Shown here: one piece after another, positions 1 to 4,674 of the stretch
Layout: each line of letters opens with the position of its first letter
Position numbering within the stretch: position 1 is the stretch's first letter
From: Burkholderiales bacterium
Lineage (GTDB): Bacteria; Pseudomonadota; Gammaproteobacteria; Burkholderiales; Usitatibacteraceae
DNA length: 6,140 bases
Assembly (NCBI GenBank): GCA_025350945.1
Contig: JANXWW010000255.1
Coordinates: forward strand, 1 to 6,140
Direction of reading: 5' to 3'
Notes under the pieces: model-generated
Seen by the model: the letters and a program-made list of their open reading frames with translations, nothing else
What the model was told of the DNA's origin: nothing
Databases searched by the model: none
Made by a program: the position numbers and the translations under genes

Positions 1-601
1 CGGCGCTCACATCCCACACCAGCGTGGGCTTGCTGATGAGGCCGCCGGGCAGGCTCGCAAGCTTCGCGCCTGAGTACGTGTCGATAGTGCGAATGCTGTT
101 GTCACTCATGCGCAAAATCGCCCCGCCTTGTGTGCCGATCAAGGTGCCTGTCACGCTTTCCACATTCTGTCCGCGCACTTGTTCAATGGTCACTTCACGA
201 TCCAGATATTTCTGCAAAAGTTTGTCGGTACTGGTGAGGTCAAATTCAAAACTCTGTTCCATCACCCGCGTATTCGCTGGATCGGTGATCGATTCAAATG
301 ACACGGTGGTTGGATCAATTCGCGCAGGCACATCTGAAATGCGAATCACCGTGCGACCTTTGCCGAGCATCACGTCCTGCTCTTGGCGGATCACCGCGTA
401 GCCCGGAATTGCGCCGCCTGCGTTTTGGTCAAACTGGCCTTGCTGGAAATTCGTCGTCGATAGCGAGCCTGGCTGCGCACTGGAATAAATCGTGACGCTG
501 GTTTGCGCAAAGGCAGTTGATTCGGCTGCGCAGAAGAGGGCGCAGGCGACAAGTTTTGCTATTTTTCTGCGATGTGTATTGGTTTGCATTCGGGTTTGCA
601 T
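1..601 (-). CDS. Exported DUF4139-type protein, N-terminal part (gene continues past the left edge)
   Basis: Reading the minus strand from the ATG at 601 gives 200 open codons with no stop before the window edge, so the C-terminus is missing. Residues 1-31 form a signal peptide: a basic n-region (HRRKIAK), a hydrophobic core (LVACALFCAA) and a likely cleavage site after TAFA, before QTSVTIY. The mature part carries segments I recognise from the DUF4139 family: VTIYSS at the start, ISDVPARIDPTTVSFESI, YLDREVTIEQVRG, TGTLIGTQGGAILRMSD, and SLPGGLISKPTLVWDVSA at the edge. The family is known mainly as predicted envelope or periplasmic proteins, and its biochemical role is unknown to me. The first ATG is preferred because GGAG sits 6 nt upstream; a second in-frame ATG at 589 has no Shine-Dalgarno. 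The gene diverges from the MoxR gene. Family assignment is from remembered motifs, not a search. Confidence 0.8.
   Translation of the reverse strand, partial: MQTRMQTNTHRRKIAKLVACALFCAAESTAFAQTSVTIYSSAQPGSLSTTNFQQGQFDQNAGGAIPGYAVIRQEQDVMLGKGRTVIRISDVPARIDPTTVSFESITDPANTRVMEQSFEFDLTSTDKLLQKYLDREVTIEQVRGQNVESVTGTLIGTQGGAILRMSDNSIRTIDTYSGAKLASLPGGLISKPTLVWDVSA
577..601 (-). repeat. 12-bp tandem duplication at the DUF4139 gene start
   Basis: On the minus strand, ATGCAAACCCGA is followed directly by ATGCAAACCAAT, so the nine bases ATGCAAACC repeat at a 12-bp period and give two in-frame start codons (MQTR then MQTN). Only the upstream ATG has GGAG at a proper distance. This is probably a small slippage duplication with little effect on the signal peptide. 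Confidence 0.6.
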
Positions 602-710
602 TCGTGGCTCCAAAGTGGCTAAACGTATAATCAAAAATAATGCAGCTAAACATTGAAGCGTTTGAAATTCAATTTCGGGTTAAGTTTTTTAATTATTTTT
701 GCGGGCGAAC
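602..710. promoter_or_regulatory. Divergent intergenic region with a perfect -10 hexamer facing the MoxR gene
   Basis: These 109 AT-rich bases separate the divergent DUF4139 and MoxR genes, so promoters for both should lie here or overlap the gene starts. On the plus strand a perfect TATAAT lies at 626-631, which would start transcription near 638 and leave a leader of about 70 nt before the ATG at 711. No convincing -35 box stands 16-18 bp upstream of it, so an activator may be needed or the match may be chance. I could not pick a clear minus-strand promoter. Confidence 0.35.
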
Positions 711-1556
711 ATGAAATTTGCAGGCAGTGAAAAATATATTGCGACAGATGATTTAAAACTGGCTGTCAACGCAGCCGTTGTTTTGCAACGTCCATTATTG
801 ATTAAAGGCGAGCCTGGCACGGGCAAAACCATGCTGGCCGAAGAAGTGGCGGCCGCATTGGGAAAGCCGCTGATCCAATGGCACATTAAATCCACCACCA
901 AAGCGCAGCAAGGTTTGTATGAATACGACGCCGTGTCACGATTGCGTGATTCGCAACTGGGCGATGAAAAAGTAAAAGACATCGCCAACTACATTCATCA
1001 GGGCATGTTGTGGAAAGCGTTTGCGGCGGAGGAACAAGTCGTATTGCTGATTGACGAAATCGACAAAGCCGATATTGAATTCCCGAACGATTTGCTGCGC
1101 GAGCTGGATCGCATGGAATTCTACGTTTATGAAACGCGACAAACCGTAAAAGCGATTCACCGGCCCATCATTATCATCACCAGCAACAACGAAAAAGAAT
1201 TGCCCGACGCATTTTTGCGCCGCTGTTTTTTTCACTACATTCGTTTTCCGGATCGCGACACCATGCAGCAAATCGTGGATGTGCATTATCCGGGGCTAAA
1301 GAAAAATCTCCTCAAAGAAGCAATGGAAGTGTTTTTCGATATTCGCGAAATGCCCGGCCTGAAGAAAAAACCATCGACATCAGAATTGCTGGACTGGATC
1401 AAATTACTTGTGGCCGAAGATATTCCGCCCGAAGCGCTGAAGACCGGCGACGCCAGCAAAATGATTCCGCCGTTGTATGGCGCGCTGCTAAAAAACGAAC
1501 AAGATGTGCATTTGTTTGAGCGGTTGATTTTTCTATCACGCTCGAGAAAAGGATAG
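711..1556 (+). CDS. MoxR-family AAA+ ATPase
   Basis: This 281-residue protein is a MoxR-type AAA+ ATPase and looks complete. The Walker A motif GEPGTGKT is at residues 33-40, Walker B VVLLIDE at 110-116, the sensor-1 segment IIIITSNNEKELPDAFLRR at about 153-171 with likely arginine-finger candidates R170/R171, and a helical lid follows to the C-terminus. The conserved stretch WHIKSTTKAQQGLYEYDAVS between the Walker motifs is typical of the subgroup paired with CoxE-like VWA proteins. MoxR ATPases are known as cytoplasmic chaperones that work with a VWA partner to mature or load cofactors into client enzymes; the client here cannot be read from the sequence. The ATG at 711 is chosen over a TTG at 699 because MKFAGSEKYIATDDL matches the usual start of the family. 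Its Shine-Dalgarno is weak (GCGGG). The VWA partner begins 73 bp downstream, probably in the same operon. Confidence 0.92.
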   Translation: MKFAGSEKYIATDDLKLAVNAAVVLQRPLLIKGEPGTGKTMLAEEVAAALGKPLIQWHIKSTTKAQQGLYEYDAVSRLRDSQLGDEKVKDIANYIHQGMLWKAFAAEEQVVLLIDEIDKADIEFPNDLLRELDRMEFYVYETRQTVKAIHRPIIIITSNNEKELPDAFLRRCFFHYIRFPDRDTMQQIVDVHYPGLKKNLLKEAMEVFFDIREMPGLKKKPSTSELLDWIKLLVAEDIPPEALKTGDASKMIPPLYGALLKNEQDVHLFERLIFLSRSRKG

Positions 1557-1576
1557 AGAAGGATAGAAAAGGATAA
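1547..1576 (+). repeat. Three tandem 10-bp repeats spanning the MoxR stop codon
   Basis: AAAAGGATAG, AGAAGGATAG and AAAAGGATAA follow one another without a gap. The first copy supplies the TAG stop of the MoxR gene and the other two lie in the gap before the VWA gene. Each copy holds an AAGGA that resembles a Shine-Dalgarno, but the nearest is more than 50 nt from the VWA ATG. The unit is not a multiple of three, so copy-number change upstream of the stop would alter the last residues. Confidence 0.75.
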
Positions 1577-1594
1577 CTTTTTTAGCAGCGACGA

Positions 1595-1636
1595 ATGAAA
1601 AAACACCTACAGAGAAAGTTAAACTGCCTATGTTGA
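1595..1636 (+). other. Possible 13-codon mini-ORF overlapping the VWA start
   Basis: ATG at 1595 opens a frame encoding MKKHLQRKLNCLC, ending at the TGA at 1634-1636. It overlaps the VWA start (ATG 1630) in another frame. If translated it could couple ribosome delivery to the VWA gene, whose own Shine-Dalgarno is poor. No good Shine-Dalgarno precedes the mini-ORF itself (the closest AAGGA ends about 20 nt upstream), so this may be chance. Confidence 0.2.
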
Positions 1637-2826
1637 TCGATTTCTTTTTAGGCCTCAAACAAGCGGGCCTGCCCGTTTCCGTCAAAGAATATTTGATGCT
1701 GTGCGAGGCGATGCAAAAGGGTGTCATTTACGGTAGCGTGGATGATTTTTATTATTTGTCGCGCGCTTGTTTGGTGAAAGATGAAACCAATTTTGATCGG
1801 TTTGATCGCGCGTTTGCCGCCTATTTCAAGGGCGTTGAAAACTTGAATGCGGCTCTAGATAAGGCGTTTCAGGCAAATATCCCTGAAGAATGGCTCAGGA
1901 AGCTGGCCGAGAAGTTATTGTCCGATGAAGAAAAAGCGCACATCGAAGCGCTGGGGGGCTGGGACAAGCTAATGGAAACCTTGCGGCAGCGGCTTAATGA
2001 GCAATCGGGGCGGCACCAGGGCGGCTCAAAATGGATCGGCACCGCAGGCACCTCGCCGTTCGGTGCATACGGCTACAACCCGGAAGGCGTGCGTATTGGT
2101 CAGGACAAATCGCGTCATCGTCGTGCGGTAAAAGTGTGGGATCAGCGCGAGTATCGCGACTACGACGATCAAGTGGAATTGGGCATTCGCAATATTCAAT
2201 TGGCGTTGCGACGGTTGCGGAAATTCGCGCGCACGGGTGCGGCTGAAGAGCTTGATCTGGACGGCACCATTAAAGCGACAGCGCACAACGCGGGCTATCT
2301 CGATTTGAAATTGCAGGCGGAGCGGCATAACAACGTGAAAGTGTTGTTGATGCTCGACGTGGGCGGGTCGATGGATGATTACGTTCACACCTGTGAGGAA
2401 TTATTTTCGGCGGCGAAAACTGAATTCAAGCATCTGGAATATTTTTATTTTCACAATTTTATTTATGAATCACTGTGGCGCAACAATCGCCTTCGTAAAA
2501 CTGGGCACGCCGAAAAACACGCCACATTGGACATGCTTCACAAATACAGTCGCGATTACAAATTGATTATCGTCGGCGACGCCACCATGAGCCCCTATGA
2601 AATTTTGCAGCCAGGCGGCAGTGTCGAGCACTGGAACGACGAGCCGGGGCAGGCGTGGCTGAAACGTTTGACCGATATTTACCGGCGTGCGGTGTGGATT
2701 AATCCGACACCAGAGGCGCACTGGCCGTGGACACAATCGATAAAAATCACGCAAGACTTGATGGAAAATCGCATGTTCCCGATGACGGTTCAGGGGCTGG
2801 ATCGCGCCATGCGCGCATTGATTTAG
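1630..2826 (+). CDS. CoxE-like VWA-domain protein, partner of the MoxR ATPase
   Basis: This 398-residue protein has the start MLIDFFLGLKQAGLPVSVKEYL and the overall length of the VWA proteins encoded beside MoxR ATPases. A helical N-terminal region (about 1-130) leads to a Gly-rich linker with GGSKWIGTAGTSPFGAYGYNPEG, then a charged segment, and a C-terminal VWA domain from about residue 235. The metal-binding (MIDAS) motif is D243-V-G-G-S247, in which Gly takes the place of the first Ser of the textbook DxSxS; I recall this variant as usual in the family. A second motif, GDATMSPYEI, is at 316-325. The protein is cytoplasmic, with no signal peptide or membrane segment, and is expected to act as the substrate adaptor of the ATPase. 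The start is fixed by the family N-terminus; the only upstream purine run is AGAGAAAG, 11 nt away, so translation may depend on the upstream gene. No terminator hairpin with a T-run was found after the stop. Confidence 0.9.
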   Translation: MLIDFFLGLKQAGLPVSVKEYLMLCEAMQKGVIYGSVDDFYYLSRACLVKDETNFDRFDRAFAAYFKGVENLNAALDKAFQANIPEEWLRKLAEKLLSDEEKAHIEALGGWDKLMETLRQRLNEQSGRHQGGSKWIGTAGTSPFGAYGYNPEGVRIGQDKSRHRRAVKVWDQREYRDYDDQVELGIRNIQLALRRLRKFARTGAAEELDLDGTIKATAHNAGYLDLKLQAERHNNVKVLLMLDVGGSMDDYVHTCEELFSAAKTEFKHLEYFYFHNFIYESLWRNNRLRKTGHAEKHATLDMLHKYSRDYKLIIVGDATMSPYEILQPGGSVEHWNDEPGQAWLKRLTDIYRRAVWINPTPEAHWPWTQSIKITQDLMENRMFPMTVQGLDRAMRALI

Positions 2827-2836
2827 TGCGCGAATG

Positions 2837-2848
2837 TTGTCCGGACAA
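2837..2848. repeat. Perfect 12-bp palindrome TTGTCCGGACAA
   Basis: TTGTCC and GGACAA abut with no loop, so as RNA this would not fold well, but as DNA it is a two-fold symmetric site of the size a dimeric regulator might bind. It starts 10 bp after the VWA stop codon and lies more than 90 bp upstream of the -35 box at 2938. The same TTGTC/GACAA half-sites recur in the opposite order at 2878-2891. Confidence 0.4.
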
Positions 2849-2877
2849 TAATGAAGCGTCATTTTTGTGGGCTTCGC

Positions 2878-2891
2878 GACAAATTTTTGTC
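2878..2891. repeat. 14-bp dyad GACAAA-TT-TTTGTC
   Basis: Two perfect 6-bp arms are separated by TT. The outer GACAA/TTGTC pentamers match those in the palindrome at 2837-2848 but face the other way. The function is unknown and chance is possible in AT-rich DNA. Confidence 0.3.
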
Positions 2892-2907
2892 AAAAGCCTG
2901 CAAATTG

Positions 2908-2926
2908 TGTGAATTTATGTGAATTT
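2908..2926 (+). promoter_or_regulatory. Direct repeat TGTGAATTT at 10-bp period, candidate regulator site
   Basis: TGTGAATTT occurs at 2908-2916 and again at 2918-2926, one helical turn apart on the same face of the DNA. OmpR/PhoB-type regulators are known to bind head-to-tail repeats of about 10-11 bp, and this pair ends 11 bp upstream of the -35 box of a promoter that leads to such a regulator. An autoregulatory site is therefore plausible; this is inference from position and spacing. Confidence 0.4.
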
Positions 2927-2934
2927 TTAACACT

Positions 2935-2956
2935 TTTTTGGCATCGATTCCAAAAA
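2935..2956. promoter_or_regulatory. 22-bp near-perfect palindrome over the -35 box, candidate operator
   Basis: Arms TTTTTGG (2935-2941) and CCAAAAA (2950-2956) flank a core whose centre ATCGAT (2943-2948) is also symmetric; 10 of 11 base pairs of the dyad match, the exception being C2942/T2949. The dyad covers the -35 hexamer and part of the spacer of the promoter, where a bound dimer would block RNA polymerase. It is not a normal terminator, because its T-run precedes and its A-run follows the stem. Confidence 0.5.
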
Positions 2957-2966
2957 TCCTTAATCT
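2938..2966 (+). promoter_or_regulatory. Sigma70-type promoter of the first response regulator
   Basis: The -35 hexamer TTGGCA (2938-2943) and the -10 hexamer TAATCT (2961-2966) are separated by exactly 17 bp; each matches four of six consensus bases. Transcription would start near 2973, giving a leader of roughly 110 nt before the GTG at 3082. The promoter is the best seen in the window and points at the regulator genes. Confidence 0.55.
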
Positions 2967-3010
2967 TGCACATACTTAGCACCAACACAAACATACATTA
3001 ACCGGAACGC

Positions 3011-3052
3011 ATGCTTAATTGCCTGGCGAACTATTCGAGCGACAAGAAATAG
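3011..3052 (+). other. Possible 13-residue leader peptide upstream of the first regulator
   Basis: ATG at 3011 starts a short frame encoding MLNCLANYSSDKK, closed by the TAG at 3050-3052, inside the predicted 5' leader. GGAA lies 3 nt upstream, a marginal ribosome site. The region around its end can form two mutually exclusive short stems, ACTATT with AATAGT (3030-3035/3048-3053) and TTCGA with TCGAA (3034-3038/3053-3057). No run of one amino acid suggests classical attenuation. Its translation is unproven. Confidence 0.25.
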
Positions 3053-3067
3053 TCGAAGAAACGAATT

Positions 3068-3074
3068 GGGGGGA
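3068..3074 (+). promoter_or_regulatory. Ribosome binding site deciding the first regulator's start
   Basis: GGGGGGA stands 7 nt before the GTG at 3082. Another in-frame GTG at 3076 is only 1 nt from it, too near to be used. This supports 3082 over upstream alternatives. Confidence 0.6.
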
Positions 3075-3081
3075 TGTGGCT

Positions 3082-3798
3082 GTGCATATCGCAATTTTGG
3101 AAGATGACGCCGATGTTGGCGTGGTAATGAAACGTTGGCTGGAAGAAGCGGGATATCGTTGCCAGGTTTTTAATTCAGGCAAGAAGCTGGCATCGCGCGC
3201 AGCACGCGAAAGCTTCGATCTGTATTTGATTGATTGGTCAATACCCGACATGTCGGGCCTGGACGTGCTGAAGTGGATTCGACATGAGCACCGTTCGAAT
3301 GTGCCGGTGCTATTTGTGACGGTGCGCAATGCCGAAAAAGATGTGATTTCTGCGCTTGAATCGGGTGCAGATGATTTTATGTCAAAGCCGGTGCGGCGCG
3401 GCGAGCTGGTGGCACGCACGCAGGCGTTGTTGCGCCGGGCCAAGCGCCTCATTGCGGAGCCCGATCAACAGTCATTTCCGCCTTATCGCGTGGTGTCGAG
3501 CGCGCGGCAGATTTTCAAGGACGATTCTGCAGTCGATTTGACGGAAAAAGAATTCGACCTTGCCGTGTTTCTGTTTAACAACGCAGGCAAACTTTTATCG
3601 CGCCAATATATTTCTGAATCTGTTTGGAGCAAAGAGGTTTCAAGTTTGTCGCGCACCATTGATACGCATGTTTCACGAGTCCGCAAAAAGCTCGACATTG
3701 CCCCGCAAAACGGCTTTCGTTTAGTGCCGGTTTACAATATTGGCTATCGCCTGGAGCGGGTCAATAATGTTGCTGCCGAGGTCATGGCCGTTAGTTGA
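3082..3798 (+). CDS. OmpR/PhoB-family response regulator (first of two paralogues)
   Basis: The 238-residue protein has an N-terminal receiver domain (about 1-120) and a C-terminal winged-helix DNA-binding domain (about 130-232). In the receiver the acidic pocket is E7-D8-D9, the phosphorylated aspartate is D51 in LYLIDWSIPDMSG, the switch threonine is T80 and the conserved lysine is K102 in MSKPV. The DNA-binding domain shows LTEKEFDLAVFLFNN, the recognition-helix region SRTIDTHVSRVRKKLD and the wing FRLVPVYNIGYRLE. It should be a cytoplasmic transcription factor activated by a histidine kinase, which is not in this window. The GTG at 3082 is chosen because GGGGGGA lies 7 nt upstream and because MHIAILEDDADVG then aligns with MRIAMLEDDADVG of the paralogue downstream; a TTG at 3019 would add 21 residues with no family match. 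Its target genes are unknown; the direct repeats near its own promoter hint at self-control. Confidence 0.9.
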   Translation: MHIAILEDDADVGVVMKRWLEEAGYRCQVFNSGKKLASRAARESFDLYLIDWSIPDMSGLDVLKWIRHEHRSNVPVLFVTVRNAEKDVISALESGADDFMSKPVRRGELVARTQALLRRAKRLIAEPDQQSFPPYRVVSSARQIFKDDSAVDLTEKEFDLAVFLFNNAGKLLSRQYISESVWSKEVSSLSRTIDTHVSRVRKKLDIAPQNGFRLVPVYNIGYRLERVNNVAAEVMAVS

Positions 3799-3860
3799 TA
3801 ACATATTTTGTCTGCCCGGCTTTGTTCAAACTGTATTAAGTCTCGGTTGCCGCCTGCTAT

Positions 3861-3888
3861 TTGAAATACATAAAAAAACGCATAAAAA
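3861..3888 (+). promoter_or_regulatory. Weak candidate promoter for the second regulator
   Basis: TTGAAA (3861-3866) and TAAAAA (3883-3888) are 16 bp apart. The -10 match is poor, lacking the final T. It overlaps the CATAA repeats, so if real it may be activator-dependent. The second regulator could instead be read through from the first, since no terminator is seen between them. Confidence 0.25.
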
Positions 3889-3904
3889 TTTGCATAACGG
3901 CAAC
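3869..3904 (+). promoter_or_regulatory. Three CATAA direct repeats at exact 12-bp spacing
   Basis: CATAA begins at 3869, 3881 and 3893. The first two 12-bp units, CATAAAAAAACG and CATAAAAATTTG, agree at 9 of 12 positions; the third, CATAACGGCAAC, keeps only the first five. Such phased head-to-tail sites upstream of an OmpR-type regulator gene could be binding sites for it or its paralogue, though simple AT-richness could explain part of the match. A further CATAA at 3923 is out of phase. Confidence 0.35.
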
Positions 3905-3908
3905 CAAC

Positions 3909-3952
3909 ACCGCCTTCTTCGTCATAAAATCAGCACATACCAGTCAGGCGGT
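3909..3952 (+). other. Possible leader stem just before the second regulator's ribosome site
   Basis: ACCGCCT (3909-3915) and AGGCGGT (3946-3952) are perfect 7-bp complements around a 30-nt loop. The stem ends 4 nt before the AAGGA ribosome site (3957-3961). It could influence translation, but the large loop makes it modest evidence. Confidence 0.25.
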
Positions 3953-3966
3953 TAATAAGGACAAAT

Positions 3967-4674
3967 ATGCGAATTGCGATGCTAGAAGACGATGCCGATG
4001 TCGGCGCAGCCATGCAACAGTGGCTCACGGCAGCCGGTCATACCGTCCATCATTTTTTACTGGGCAAGGCACTGGTGCGAGAGGCGGGACGAGAAAGCTA
4101 CGACCTGTTTCTGCTTGACTGGCATGTGCCGGATCTTTCCGGTGCCGACGTGCTCACCTGGTTGCGCGAAAAACAAAATCTGACCACGCCAGTGGTGTTC
4201 GCCACCAGCCGTGATTCCGAGCAGGATATAGTCGCCGCCCTGTCCGCTGGTGCGGATGATTACATGATTAAGCCCGTTCGCAGGCTGGAGCTACTGGCGC
4301 GCGTCGAAGCGCTGCTGCGACGCTCGCGACCCAAGCAAGTGGAAACAGCCGCGATTGAACTTGGCCCCTATCATATCGACACCGTTAATCGCGTCGTGAA
4401 GCTCGACGGACTAGACATCGAGATGACTGACAAAGAATATGAATTGACCGTGTTCTTGTTCCAGAATATCGGACGTTTGCTGTCGCGCGGTCATATGTCC
4501 GAGAGCGTTTGGGGGCGCAGTGGTGATGTGCCGTCCCGCACCGTCGATACCCACGTGTCGCGAATTCGCAAGAAATTAGATTTTGGTCCTGAGCGCGGCT
4601 TAAGACTGACCCCGATCTACAACTTTGGTTATCGACTCGAGCACGTTGCGGTTACTGAAAAGCCCAAAGCTTGA
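3967..4674 (+). CDS. OmpR/PhoB-family response regulator (second of two paralogues)
   Basis: The 235-residue protein has the same plan as the regulator upstream: receiver domain at about 1-120 and winged helix at about 130-230. The acidic pocket E7-D8-D9, phosphoacceptor D51 in LFLLDWHVPDLSG, T80 and K102 in MIKPV are all present, so it should be phosphorylatable. The output domain has MTDKEYELTVFLFQN, SRTVDTHVSRIRKKLD and LRLTPIYNFGYRLE. An ungapped comparison by eye gives about 53% identity with the first regulator over the first 104 residues, and the DNA-contacting helix is nearly the same in both, so they may recognise similar sites. The ATG at 3967 has AAGGA 5 nt upstream. The stop TGA overlaps the proposed TTG start of the LysM-FecR gene, suggesting co-transcription and coupled translation. 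The cognate kinase is not in the window. Confidence 0.92.
   Translation: MRIAMLEDDADVGAAMQQWLTAAGHTVHHFLLGKALVREAGRESYDLFLLDWHVPDLSGADVLTWLREKQNLTTPVVFATSRDSEQDIVAALSAGADDYMIKPVRRLELLARVEALLRRSRPKQVETAAIELGPYHIDTVNRVVKLDGLDIEMTDKEYELTVFLFQNIGRLLSRGHMSESVWGRSGDVPSRTVDTHVSRIRKKLDFGPERGLRLTPIYNFGYRLEHVAVTEKPKA

Larger units (their letters stand above)
2827..3081. promoter_or_regulatory. Long regulatory intergenic region upstream of the first response regulator
   Basis: These 255 bases separate the VWA stop from the chosen GTG of the first regulator. From left to right they hold a 12-bp palindrome (2837-2848), a 14-bp dyad (2878-2891), a 10-bp direct repeat (2908-2926), a 22-bp palindrome over a sigma70 -35 box (2935-2956), the -10 box (2961-2966) and a mini-ORF (3011-3052). 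No rho-independent terminator for the VWA operon was seen. The density of symmetric elements suggests a controlled promoter. Confidence 0.55.

Noticed and set aside
699..710. TTG start adding four residues to the MoxR ATPase
   Set aside because: The ATG at 711 matches the typical family N-terminus and no ribosome site supports the TTG.
2352..2375. Defective metal site in the VWA protein (D-V-G-G-S instead of DxSxS)
   Set aside because: The same variant is, as far as I recall, normal in MoxR-associated VWA proteins, so it is not evidence of decay.
2934..2957. Rho-independent terminator for the VWA operon
   Set aside because: The hairpin has its T-run before and A-run after the stem, and no T-tract follows on the plus strand.
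3019..3081. N-terminal extension of the first regulator from TTG 3019
   Set aside because: The extra residues have no family match, and a strong GGGGGGA ribosome site and paralogue alignment favour GTG 3082.
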